Origin: Craspedostauros australis
Taxonomy: Eukaryota > Bacillariophyta > Bacillariophyceae > Mastogloiales > Achnanthaceae
Reading direction: 5' to 3'
Length of the DNA: 64,000 nucleotides
NCBI GenBank assembly: GCA_026770025.1
Contig: JAMXDE010000068.1
Location: 124,001-188,000 of the forward strand
Every line of letters starts with the position of its first letter. Position 1 is the first letter of the stretch. The notes beneath the pieces are model-generated. The model made no database searches. It was not told where the DNA came from and worked only from the letters and a program-made list of their open reading frames with translations. The translations under genes and the position numbers were made by a program. This document shows, piece after piece, positions 21,112-32,092 of the stretch.

Positions 21112-21821
21112 ATTTGAGACAAGATTTCAGTTTTTGCACGTTGACTTGGAGCGCTGTGAGGGATTGGCTGGTTGGGATTTGCATCTGCTGTTCTTGGTTG
21201 CGGACGGGTGCACATCGGCCGCCAACAGGACAGCTTCTTGCGTCGGCGAATCGCCTCAGCACTCTTTGGCCATGGGCTGACGCAACATGGTCTTGATGAT
21301 CGTTGGAGCACTGGATGAACAGCAGATCCTATGCTGCCGAGACAACCAAAGTCAACGGAACGTGGGTGTGATGTGTGGAAGAACAAGGAATGAGAACCAT
21401 CCTTCATTGACAACACACTAGTCACAGTCAAGCTAGAGGTATGTGAACAAATCGGAATCCAAACACGGAAATGGCCAACACAAAGATCTATCACAAACAT
21501 GCACATCTCTGACAGAACACAACACAACACAAACAGTGGCAACATCGACATCGACATCAACATCAACAGATCCACACACCACAAACCATTTACATTGATT
21601 CTATTTGGACCTGTCACCAAGTCCAAACCATTCCTACTGGCATCGTATTACCCCAAACACGATCAACCACGGATGACAGGCAGACGATTGAAGTGCACCA
21701 AGAATTCTTGACACCACCGAAAACAACGAACTGTTGATGTTGATGTCACACAGAACAACTACTCAACGACTATGGCAATACATGTCCTTGTTCTGTGGAA
21801 GAGATCATTGTTGTACTTGTG
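21112..21821. other. Intergenic region between the GPCR gene and the Harbinger element
   Basis: No gene recognised. It contains a short AACACAACACAAC / ATCGACATCGACATC repetitive stretch around 21516-21560. Confidence 0.5.
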
Positions 21822-21880
21822 AGGGGAAGGGAAAACGGCGTTTTTTTTGTAAATGCGACTCAGAAAGAATAGAAAGTGGG
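21822..21880 (+). repeat. Left terminal inverted repeat of the Harbinger element
   Basis: GGGGAAGGGAAAACGGCG plus TTTTTT is shared exactly with the reverse complement of 32060-32084. A weaker match continues inward. Confidence 0.7.
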
Positions 21881-22229
21881 TCCATTGTTGCTATTTTCCA
21901 CATTTTCTTGGTCTTCGTTGGAATCAGCCATTTCACAGGTTCTGCTGTTGCTTTCCTCGTGTATTTGTGACTTGCTTTGGGTTTGGGAGAACAAGCCCAT
22001 CCTCCATTGCAACTTCGTCCATAACTTGCATCCACACTTTACCACCACCCTGTAACAACTAATAGTGGTCCAGCCTACCATACGAACAATGCAAGTTGCT
22101 TCTCTCTTCCTCCCCATGCATGCTGTGTACAGATATTTTTCTGTTATTGTTGTACCATATAGACTGTATTCCAAAACTATGTGCCACCGGTGTTTTCGTA
22201 CTGCTGCATTCATTCCACATGAACCATTC

Positions 22230-23080
22230 AGTGGGAATGGATCATGTTGGCAGGTCTTGCCTTGCCGTGTGGTTGCATGCAATTACATATGCCTGTACAT
22301 ATATTACATACATGCGGGAGACGCACGTGGCAGTGCCAGCTGCCATTGCAGTGACTCGTGTGAGGCATGCCGGGCGTGTGGTCACGCTGGAGGATGTTGG
22401 ATGCAGATGGTGAACGGTGCAGCCATGCTCCATGCTCTGGACCAACTGTGGCCTCCATATACGGCTTGCCATGTGTCATGGCAAGAAGCTCCTCTGCTAG
22501 AGTCGTCCTGGCTCCTGCTAGGTGCAAAGCCAGCTTACACATGGTGGGTAAGCATAGATCTTCGAGGCAGCTCTGCAAAGGCTTGGCAATCGGTGTCCAT
22601 GCACTGAAACATGATGACGCACTGGTATTCTTCAAGGAGGAGGTGATTTAGGCCTGACCATTGTTGTAATGTCACGTGTCACAGCTCGTGAGTCACTTTG
22701 GTTTGCCAGTGGAAGGGTTTGCGGCGCTCTGATGACCTGGCAGGGTTTCGACCGTGCTTTCTCCACGGTCGAACTGTGCAGTCCATATCAGGCCGTCTCA
22801 GCCTGCTCCTTGCCGAGCTTCCTTGATGATGTTGATTGACATGTAGTTGCTTCCTTCTGATGGAGTGCTGCCTTACTTCAGGATGCTGAGAGCTGTAACA
22901 ACGGCCTCTGCCCCCATCTCCGTGGACCTTGATGGTTGCATGATGTGCCGGATTTGTTGGATGCAGGAGTCCAAAACTACCAGGCTATTTGCATAGTTGT
23001 TGTTCTTATGTTGTACAAGCAGCTTCTTCTTGTCCCCCCATGTGTTTGTCAACAACACAATCATGATTGCAAACAAACTG
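22230..23080 (-). other. Possible spliced coding fragments inside the Harbinger element
   Basis: On the minus strand short open pieces are bounded by splice-like sites. One is 22995-22873 (LDSCIQQIRHIMQPSRS... ending at a GTAAGG donor-like site). Another is near 22590-22510 (QCVIMFQCMDTDCQAFAEL...). A third starts after an AG near 22505 (ARTTLAEELLAMTHGKPYMEA). I do not recognise the protein and cannot assemble a convincing gene. This could be a third element-encoded gene or chance. Confidence 0.2.
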
Positions 23081-23303
23081 CTTCGTGCCTCTGTTTCTTC
23101 TCTTCTTCCTTGTCCTTGTCCTTATTCTTACCTTTGCAGACAAGGATCACTCCTTCAGTCCACCTTGGTTTGGCCTGGGATACTTTGTCTGTTGGTCCAG
23201 CCAACTGCATCAACTTTCCAGCAGTTCCGGTGACGAATAGATTGAAAAGTGATGGTTGTTGTTGCTATTTAAAGTTCGTTGTTTTGTTGCATGTGAGTGT
23301 TGC

Positions 23304-24349
23304 TTATTCTTCCGGTTCCACCAGGGAATCCAACCAATCATCCATCTCTCTGATCACTCCCATTGTTTCGGTGAGGTTAAACAATGGATTTGTATGTTTC
23401 AGTTCCAACTGCGTGATTGCGGCAACCGAGTACATTGCATACTGGTGCTTCTCCAGTAAGTGCCGCCATTTTTGCTTCAGGCACTTCCAGTTCTTGAACC
23501 TTTTGTGTACGGTTTCATGGCGTGCACGAATCACACCATTGCGTCGAGTGCGATCCAAGCAGCAGCTTCGCTCACCTCTGTACCCACGGTCTGCAATGAC
23601 CTGTTCGAAAGGATCCAACTCATGTAGGAGCTTCTCTCGATAAATTTTGATGTCCGGCCACTCCCCACAAGGATATGGTCCATCCACCCACACAAGGTGC
23701 CCTTTTGCAATGGAAACGCAAGTTTCGTATCGGAGCCCTGCAGCTTGAAATTTGTGGGAATACCAGCCTGGATCATACAAAACAGGCTCCATGATGGGGA
23801 AGTCAGTGCCATCTACAGATGCCATTGTTGTAGTTCCTGGTGCACATCCCATTTTCCGATCTTCAAAACATATCTGGGATAGGATGAACACATGTGAACA
23901 TTGGAAGATAAAGAGAATGTGAGACGTAAGGCATGCTGCTCATCAATTGCATTGTGTATGTTGCAGTCTGGATGTTGATGTTCCAAAGTTGTGCCACTTA
24001 CAAGTTCACGGCTGAGGAGACCCAACGCACGAAGAATAATCCAGGTCCACTTCTGTATAGTTTTCACATCCTTTCCCATTTGCCCTGCCAGCACGCCCCA
24101 TGTCGAATATTGTTTGAGAAACATGAGAGCGCACAGCAGGTGCTCCATTGTTGCATTCCACGGCAGTAAGTCCTCCTCATTCAGTCTGTCCCACGCCATG
24201 GCTGCCACTTTGGTGTGGGTTCCGAAGTTGCTTCGGAAACATGTTTGCACGCCGTACGATGGTGGAGTCTGGAGTCTAGGCTCAAACGCTTGTCCCAGAA
24301 GCTCCATTCCCTTGCATGCAATGGCTGTCTCTGTTGTCTCTGATGCCAT
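23304..24349 (-). CDS. PIF/Harbinger (DDE_Tnp_4) transposase, two exons
   Basis: Exon 1 is 24349-24002 and exon 2 is 23873-23304, 305 residues. The 128-bp intron has donor GTAAGT and acceptor CCCAG, joining LLSREL to ICFEDRKMG in frame. Exon 1 has the helical region before the nuclease (FRSNFGTH...LLCALMFLKQYSTWGVLAG...TIQKWTWIILRAL). Exon 2 is the RNase-H-fold nuclease: first Asp in SVDGTDFPI, second Asp in GPYPCGEWPDIKIYR, third acidic residue in VIADRGYRGE, then ARHETVHKRFKNWK and EKHQYAMYSVAAITQLEL. It cuts and joins transposon ends in the nucleus, usually with a Myb-like partner; the ORF at 28617 is the candidate. All key residues appear intact, so it could be active. Confidence 0.85.
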
Positions 24350-24629
24350 TCTGATGTGCCTTGATGTACCAACAGGATGGAGGACAAAATTGTGACATCA
24401 AGCAGTGAACTATGAAATTCAGCAACAGAGAGAGGAAAACATGCAGGGCAAGTGCTGCTATTGTTGATTTGTTCTGAACACACAAGAACATGCAAAATTT
24501 AGCATGTTGTGCGGCTTGTTGGCATTCGCCATTTGTGTTGGTTCGGACTGGCAAAAAACGCAGTGCATTCACGGACACAGAGGAGGGTTGGATGTGCTGT
24601 GTTTGATTCTGCCCGCGCAATTCTGTACG

Positions 24630-26596
24630 TGGGCCTCATGTCTGTGCAGTATTGTCCCAACAAACCGGGTATGGAGTCATGGCGCACAGGGCCAACCATA
24701 CAAAGTAGTAACATGTGCAACATGAACAAGTACGGACAGATAGGCTAAATCAAAACAAACAAAAAGACCCAGCACACACAGAAACAGACAAAGAGAAGGA
24801 GGGACGTGGCGGATGGTGCGCGATCGACGTTGTATGTGGGATGATTTGTTGTTCCGCACGTCGTTTCTGGCATGTCTCTGTGCAGTGTTGGTGAAACAAA
24901 CCCGCCATGGCGTCATGGCACACAGGGTCGATCGTGCGAACTTGCCACATGTGCAACGTCGGCAAGAACAGACAGATTCAATCGAAACGAACAAAAAAGA
25001 CCGGCGCACGCATACACACAGACGAAGAGCAGGAGGATCGTGTCGGATGATGTGTGGGTGATGTTGTATGTGGGATAATTTGTTGTTCCACACGTCGTTT
25101 CTGGCATGTCTCTGTGCAGTATTGCTGAAACAAACCGGGTGTGGACTCATGGCACACAGAGGGTCGATCGTGCAAACTTGTCACATGTGCAACGTCGGCA
25201 AGAACAGACCGGTTCAATCGAGACGAACAAAAATTACCGGCACACACAGAAACAGACCAAGAGCAGGAGGACCGTGTCGGATGGTGCATGAGTGATGTTG
25301 TACGTGGGATAATTTGTTGTTCCGCACGTCGTTTCTGGCATGTCTCTGTGCAGTGTTCCTGAAACAAACCGGGTATGGCGTCATGGCACACAGAGGGTCA
25401 ATCGTGCAAACTTGTCACATGCACAACGTCAGTAAGAAGAGATAGGCTAAATCGAAACGAACGAAAAAGACCAGCACACACAGAAACAGACAAAGAGAAG
25501 GAGGACCATGTCGGATGGTGCGCAAGTGATGTTGTATGCACAATGATGTGTTCTTCATGTCGTGTCTAGTACGGTTGCAACAAACAGGGTATGTAGTAAT
25601 CGAGCACAGGGTCGATTGTGCAAACTTGTCACATGCACAAAGTCGGTAAGAACAGACAGGTTCAACCGAAACGAACGAAAAAGACCAGCACACACAGAAA
25701 CAGACGAAGAGCAGAAGGATCATGTCGGATGGTGCGCGAGTGATGTTGTACGTGGGATGATGTGTTCTTCATGTCGTGTCTAGTACGGTTGCAACAAACA
25801 GGGTATGGAGTCATGGCGCGCAGGGTTGATCGTGCGAACTTGCCACATGTGCAACGTCACCAAGCACAGACAGGTTAAATCGAACCAAACGAAAAAGAAC
25901 AGCACACACAGCAACAGACGAACAGCAGAAGGATCATGTCGGATGGTGCGCAAGTGATGTTGTACGTGGGATGATGTGTTGTTCTTCATGTCGTGTCTAG
26001 TACGGTTGCAACAAACAGGGTATGGAGTCATGGCGCGCAGGGTTGATCGTGCGAACTTGCCACATGTGCAACGTCACCAAGCACAGACAGGTTCAATCGA
26101 AACGAACAAAAAAGACCAGCACACACAGAAACAGACGAAGAGCAGAAGGATCATGTCGGATGGTGCGCGAGTGATGTTGTACGTGGGATGATGTGTTCTT
26201 CATGTCGTGTCTAGTACGGTTGCAACAAACAGGGTATGGCGTCATGGCGCGCAGGGTTGATCGTGCGAACTTGCCACATGTGCAACGTTACCAAGCACAG
26301 ACAGGTTAAATCGAACCAAACGAAAAAGAACAGCACACACAGCAACAGACGAACAGCAGAAGGATCATGTCGGATGGTGCGCGAGTGATGTTGTACGTGG
26401 GATGATTTGTTGTTCTTCATGTCATGTCTGACATGTTTCTGTGCAGTATTGCTGAAACAAACCGGGTATGGAGTCATGCCGCGCAGGGTCGATCGTGCAA
26501 ACTTGTCACATGCACAATGTCAGTAAGAACAGACAGGTTAAATCCAAACGAAGGAACAAGACCGGTGCACGCATACACACAGATGAAGACCGGAAG
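24630..26596. repeat. Nine-unit tandem array, 211-236 bp units
   Basis: The landmark CGGGTATGGAGTCATGGC-like block recurs at about 24667, 24900, 25136, 25370, 25588, 25799, 26018, 26232 and 26465. Spacings are 233, 236, 234, 218, 211, 219, 214 and 233. Each unit also has a CACATGTGCAACGTC / CACATGCACAAYGTC block, an AAACGAAC...CAGCACACACAGAAACAGAC block and a GGATCATGTCGGATGGTGCG block. Open frames in it are by-products of repetition. It lies in the intergenic part of the Harbinger element, upstream of both divergent genes. Confidence 0.9.
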
Positions 26597-27167
26597 CGCT
26601 TTGTCACATTTATTCGTCCTGTGCGAAATTCGTCTGTTACTGTTTCCCTCGGACATTCGCACCGTTTTTTCCATCTCGCCGTTGAATCGTGGAACATGTT
26701 CTCATTTGTGCCATTTTTTCTGCGTTGGCCGGACCGAAACAGTGTTTCGACTGCGTCGCCTTTGGCGCATTCGCCCAACATGTTGGTCTGTTTGTACATA
26801 CACTGCAGTTTTGAACGGATTGCTCCCTGCGTCCGGATGTGCCAGGAATGATGTTTTGGTTGTGGCAGTTCTGAACAGGCAGTTTCAGGATGAACGGTTC
26901 GAGCAACACCATTTGGGCATTTGTTAGCCCCTTTCTGCGCCAATTGACGTAATGTTGAGACTATTTTATGCCTTGGTGTCGATTTCGACCAAGAACAGCA
27001 TTACTTAGACCCATTCTTGTCAATTATTGTGCAGCGAGTGACACTATTGGGGCTATCAAAGTCTTTCAAAGTGCCATTTGGGACCAACATGTCGCGTTTT
27101 GGGTTCGCTGCGACGCTATTTAGTGTGGTTGTACACTGCGACGTGGTTCCGAGCCCATTCCTACTAG

Positions 27168-27390
27168 GTCGTATTCAACCGAACCAACGGACTGTCCGAT
27201 CCTGCTCGGTCTTTTTGCGACTTTCCAAGTCACACGCGAATACTTCCGCGGAATGCGAAACTTCAATGTATTCGGTTTCGTCTCACCATGTGGTATTCGA
27301 CCGCGCCAACGGACTGTCCGGCCCTGCTTGGTCTTTTCGCAGCATTCGAAATCATCCACGACCACTGATGCGGAATGCGTCGCTGCGATG
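27168..27390. repeat. Two-copy direct repeat, ~122 bp unit
   Basis: The GTCGTATTCAACC...CCAACGGACTGTCCG...GCGGAATGCG order at 27168-27289 recurs at 27290-27390 with substitutions. No coding role seen. Confidence 0.7.
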
Positions 27391-27599
27391 GAACTGCGCC
27401 GGTTCTGCACGTACGCATGGCCACGAAGGAAGGAATTTGCATCGCAATGGAGCGCACGACCGTGCTGGTTTGTTTCAGCGCACTGGAAGAACAGAGGCAA
27501 CCAAACACCCACAGAGCAGCGTCACCAAACAAGGCTTGCAGTGGTATTGCCTCTCAACATGTCAAAACAACCCACTCGAACAAATCATTGCTGCCATAA

Positions 27600-28600
27600 A
27601 AAACACAACACTCACCCACACAATCCAACATCAACACATTCGAACATCAGCACATCCTTGCACTCGCACATCAAGACACTCTCACATTTGGACATCAGCA
27701 CATCCTTGCACTTGCACACCAAGACACTCTCACATCAGCACATCAGCACATCAGCACATCAGCACATCCTCGAACTCGCACAAAAACAGACTCTCACATT
27801 TGGACATCAGCACGTCCTCACACTGGCACATCAAGACACTCTCACATTCGGACATCACCACATCAGGACATCCTTGCACCAAAGGCGCACCCGCACTCGC
27901 ACCCGCACATCAAGACGCTCTCACATTTGGACATCAGCACATCAGCACATTCGCACATCAACGGACTCTCACATTTGGACATCAGCACTTCCTCGCACTC
28001 ACACATCAAGACACTCCCATATCAGCACATTTGCACATCAGCACATCAGCACATCCTTGCACTCGTGCAAAAACAGACTCTCACATTCGAACATCAGCAC
28101 ATCCTCGCACTCGCACATCAAGACACTCTCACATTCGAACATCAGCACATCCTCGCACTCGCACATCAAGACACTCTCACATTCGAACATCAGCACATCC
28201 TCGCACTCGCACATCAAGACACTCTCACATTCGAATATCAGCACATCAGCACATCCTTGCACTCGCACAAAAACAGACTCTCACATTTGGACATCAGCAC
28301 ATCCTCGCACTCGCACATCAAGACACTCTCACATTCGAACATCAGCACATCCTCGCACTCGCACATCAAGACACTCTCACATTTGGACATCACCACATCA
28401 GCACATCCTTGCACATTTGCACATTCCCACATCAACGGACTCTCACACTCAGGCATCACCACATCCTTGCACTTGCACATCAAGACACTCTCACATTTGT
28501 ACATCAGCACATCCTCACACTTGCACATCAAGACACTCTCACATTTGGACATCACCACATCCTTGCACTCGCACATCAAGACACTTGCACATCAGCACAT
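27600..28600. repeat. CAC/ATC-rich tandem array, 48-bp core unit
   Basis: About 1 kb of ACATCAGCACATCCTCGCAC / TCGCACATCAAGACACTCTC units. The clearest copies are at 28093, 28141 and 28189 (48-bp period), with shortened and variant copies on both sides. The array stops about 15 bp before the ATG at 28617. Because the unit length is a multiple of three and lacks stops, two forward frames and one reverse frame stay open. I regard these as non-coding. Confidence 0.9.
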
Positions 28601-28616
28601 TTGCACACACACAACA

Positions 28617-31600
28617 ATGGTTGGCTCAGAAGTCCGTTTCTACAAAAATGGCCCCGATGCTAAGGAGCTGATCAAGGCGTTCTTGGCCGAGCCAACAAAA
28701 TGGCACTGGGAGTCAACGCCTCTGCGTCTTCATCACCCTTTCTTGGTCAAGTACGATGCAAAGAAGTTTGTTCGGACGCTACGCGAATTCAAACGCGCAC
28801 TGGTGAAGAAGTCTTTGTTTCATCGTGAGTATCACATGCCCAGTGACATTGCCAACTTTTCATCCTGAGCATCTCTGCTTTCAACCAGGTTACTTCTCAT
28901 CCGTGTTCTTATCTCTTTCCTATGACACCAACCTTTGGCCTTCATCTCTTCGTCGTTTCATCCAGAGGATGGCACACCACACAAGGTTTCAATCCAGAAG
29001 CTAGGTGCCAACCTCCGTCCTCTTGATGAACCTGCGGCTGATGACTCTGTGCTGGAAACCTCCAACCATAACTCCAACACCGCCAACCAGAACAACGCCA
29101 ACACCATCAACAACAGCAGGTCAGCTGTGAGCAGACGAATCACACGGAGAAGCACACATGACAGATCCGACAAACATGGCACCACTACCCCCAGTCAAAC
29201 CAATGACACAGATGGGAGCAACAACAGTGCATGGGCTGAAGACGACGATGCATCCGATGATGTTGAAGCAACCGATTCTGAGGATGACATCGACTACCTT
29301 GGGATGGGCAACACAGCAGTCCAAAACCAAGCTTCAAGCCGCCCTCTGGACCCCATCACTGCAAGATTTGGCACCTTTTTTGAGCTATCAGAGCCCCAAC
29401 GAGTTGCCAAGTTTCGGAAGCTGAGCCGCACCATCGAGGTCTTTCACACAACTCAAGTGTGGAGACCTCGTGGTGAACGATATCGCATGGTTGGGGTGGA
29501 TTTCCACCTGCCTGCATGTACTACAAGGAATGACGCAACAGTGACCATTGAAAGTCGGAAGGTGGGCGGAGTACCTCGGATGTTCCTGGTGCTGCTGTAC
29601 AAGCCACCATCAGCTTTCGGTCAAGATGGAAGCATCGTGGACATTCTAATCGACAAGTTGGGCCATCCATTCTCTGATGCAGGACAGAAACGTGCTGCCC
29701 ATGTGCAGCAGTTTCGGAATGAAGACTTTGCAGAGTCATTCCGATCAGAAATGCTTGTGCCCATGCCATTTCCTATTGACACCATCTTCTGTGACACACC
29801 ATGCCGAAGATTAGGAGGAGTGGTCTGGCTACGTCATGCTGTGAAGGACAATGATGGCGCCACTCACAACATCCTCACAATAACGGTACGTTTGAAGGAA
29901 GCAACCAACGTGGGTGTGACCCGGCACTTTTCTGTATGCCATGGTCTCGGCTTTGCAGATGATGGAAGCCATCCGGGTGTCCGTGGTGAAGTCACTAACA
30001 CACAAAGTTGCACCACTGACATCACTACCCACAATATCAACAACACAATGACGAGCACGGTGAGCAAGACAGTGGACACCACAGGAAATGCTGCTGGCTA
30101 CAGCACAACACCTGCAATACCCACACCCACCACCAAGCCAGGAGGCCACAGCCACATCCCAGCAGCACAAAGCCTTGCAAGCAACAACACCGGACAACTA
30201 CCATCAGCAACACAGCCAAGGCTGCATGGCCAACAAGCCACGCCCACGGTTTCTGCAATCAGTCATCAGCCAGCAACCCGGACTGCCACTGACGACACCA
30301 TGTCGGTATTTACGGACAGTACCGACATAATACGAGACCGCATTGAAATCAAGCGGGTAGCACTTGAGATGATGGAAGCTGAGCTGGCTCTCAAGGTGGA
30401 GGAAAAGCGCATAATCCGGGCACGGGAAGACGCCTTGCAACAGAGACCCAGAATGTTGGCAGAGAACAATGAAGTGAGTGGACCAAGAAAGAAGCCCCGC
30501 CTTGCCATCGAAATGGCCCCAGCAGGTGGCCCCAACATCAATGTGAACGTCTCCCAAAATGCCAACAGATGGTGGGAGCATGAGGATATCTCCCTTGATG
30601 CGGCATTGGTTGATGCTGCTGGCCACTTGGCAAGCAGATCAGGTGGTAAAGATCCAGCAGCAGCAGATGTGAGAGTCAGCGCAGACCAGTACACATACCG
30701 TCGCTCTGCTATGGACGAAAGAAGCCAGAGCAGTCGCATTCACCCATCGCTCGAACGGATCCTACCAGCCCAGGCAGGCGGTGCACAGCAAACAACACGA
30801 ACAGATGCCCGAACGGAGACACAGACAATGCCACCACCACAATCACCAGCAGCCAGACGTTCGGAAGTCTTGGACAGTGGAGGAGGACGGGCATGGCCAG
30901 ACGAGATGGCAACAGCAGGATCACCCCAACGGATCCTACCAGCCCAGGCAGGCAATGCCCACCACAGAACACGAACGGAGATGCAGACAATGCCACCACC
31001 ACGATCACCAGCAGCCAGAAGTTTGGAAGTCTTGGACAGTGGAGGAGGACGGGCACCAGAAGAGGTGATTGCTGTAGTGGGATCGCCTCAACGGATCCTA
31101 CCAGCCCAGGCAGGCGGTGAGCAGCAAACAACAGGAACAGATTCCCAAACGGAGATGCAGACAATGCCACCACCACGATCACCAGCAGCCAGAATTTCGG
31201 AAGTCTTGGACAGTGGAGGAGGACGGGCACCAGAAGAGGTGATTGCTGTAGTGGGATCACCTCAACGGATCCTACCAGCCCAGGCAGGCGGTAAGCAGCA
31301 TACAACACGAACAGATGCCCAAACAGAGGTGGTGATCTTGCCATCACCGCCATCACTGGTGTCAACAAGAGGAGCCGAAACAGGTGGAGTCCAGATGCCA
31401 TCGCCAAGTGCAACTTTGGCATCAACTGAATCGGTCCGAAAAGATGATGCAAGAGGAGAGACAGCAGAAGGAAGTAGCCAACAGCCACCGCAGGTCGCAA
31501 CAGCACCAACGACAACAGCGGAAGCAGCCACGAATAATCCCACAATGGCAGAACAAGCAATAGGAGACCAACAATCACAGCACCAGCATAATGACAAAGA

Positions 31601-31682
31601 GAAAGCACGAAGAAAGCCGACTACTACTGGGATGAGGACCCGTGGAAGGGCTGCACGACAGAGCCGTGGTGATGCAAGTTAA
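28617..31682 (+). CDS. Harbinger partner protein (Myb-like DNA-binding candidate), two exons
   Basis: Exons 28617-28824 and 28966-31682, 974 residues. Intron 28825-28965 (GTGAGT...CATCCAG) joins HR/Q to DGTPHKVSIQKL in frame. Residues ~1-69 (MVGSEVRFYKNGPDAKELI...KYDAKKFVRTLREFKRALV) share the pattern GxDAxxLxxxF...H...LxKYxxK...TLR with the N-terminus of the ORF at 38309, which also sits beside a divergent transposase. An acidic linker follows, then an ordered domain (~200-400: ITARFGTFFELSE...MVGVDFHL...ITVRLKEATNVGVTRHF). Next come a Thr-rich linker, a coiled-coil stretch (~515-570) and four ~55-residue repeats (QRILPAQAGG...MPPPxSPAAR...VLDSGGGRA). A DNA-binding transposition role is inferred from position. 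The tandem array ends 15 bp before the ATG. Confidence 0.65.
28825..28965 (+). other. Intron of the Harbinger partner gene
   Basis: 141 bp, donor CATC|GTGAGT and acceptor TCATCCAG|AGGATGG. It lies just after the N-terminal domain, the same relative place as the intron at 38544-38639 in the other partner gene. Confidence 0.7.
30759..31320 (+). repeat. Four in-frame coding repeats (~55 residues each)
   Basis: CGGATCCTACCAGCCCAGGC starts each unit near 30758, 30931, 31094 and 31266. The last unit decays after QAGGKQHTTRTDAQTE. The units are very similar in DNA, so the expansion is recent. Confidence 0.85.
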
Positions 31683-32029
31683 CCGCCTCAGCAAGGCAAA
31701 CGAGAATACCATAAATAGTGGAGTCAGAATGTACAACGTTTGCTTGTCGTACCTAGATGAATCCTGCTGTTGGAATGCAACAAGTCAACTGGCAAGAGAG
31801 TCGCAACAACATCCGCACCCCCCATTCGAAGAGAGGGGAACATGCTGGCTCTGTAGCTGTCGAATGTGTACAATGGCATGAAGAGGCGAAGGATCCGTGG
31901 ACCAGAATGAAAAAAGCCAAAAAACAACAAGATGCAGTTCGTACACAACATGATAATGAGCAAAAAAGCCACAAGTTGTTTTTGAAAATACGCAAGAATG
32001 TTTCGCCATTTGGTGGCCCGCATCCCTTT

Positions 32030-32087
32030 TCGACTTTCGTTTTCCTTCGTCGCAATTCGCAAAAAACGCCGTTTTCCCTTCCCCCCC
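32030..32087 (-). repeat. Right terminal inverted repeat of the Harbinger element
   Basis: The reverse complement starts GGGGGGGAAGGGAAAACGGCG and continues TTTTTTGCGAATTGCGACGA, matching the left end at 21822. Confidence 0.7.
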
Positions 32088-32092
32088 TTGTG

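Larger units (their letters stand above)
21822..32087. mobile_element. Probable full-length PIF/Harbinger-type DNA transposon (10.3 kb)
   Basis: The left end AGGGGAAGGGAAAACGGCG (21822-21840) and its T-rich continuation are mirrored at the right end (CGCCGTTTTCCCTTCCCCCCC, ending 32087). Inverted similarity continues for ~55 bp (..CGTTTTTT, A-T-GCGAC, GAAAGT). TTGTG occurs directly outside both ends (21817-21821 and 32088-32092), though the poly-G/C end leaves the exact boundary uncertain. Inside are a spliced DDE transposase on minus (23304-24349), a second ORF on plus (28617-31682) and two tandem arrays between them. Divergent transposase plus DNA-binding ORF is the known PIF/Harbinger plan. 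The length is unusually large because of the arrays. Confidence 0.7.

Noticed and set aside
24630-28600. CRISPR-like arrays
   Set aside because: Units are contiguous tandem repeats without unique spacers, in eukaryotic transposon DNA.
27017-28663. Long His/Thr/Ser repeat frames on plus (548 and 472 codons)
   Set aside because: Both are open only because the 48-bp tandem unit lacks stops. Two overlapping frames cannot both be genes and neither has a domain.
30709-31608. Minus-strand 299-codon Leu-rich frame
   Set aside because: Antisense to the repeat-bearing C-terminus of the 28617 gene.
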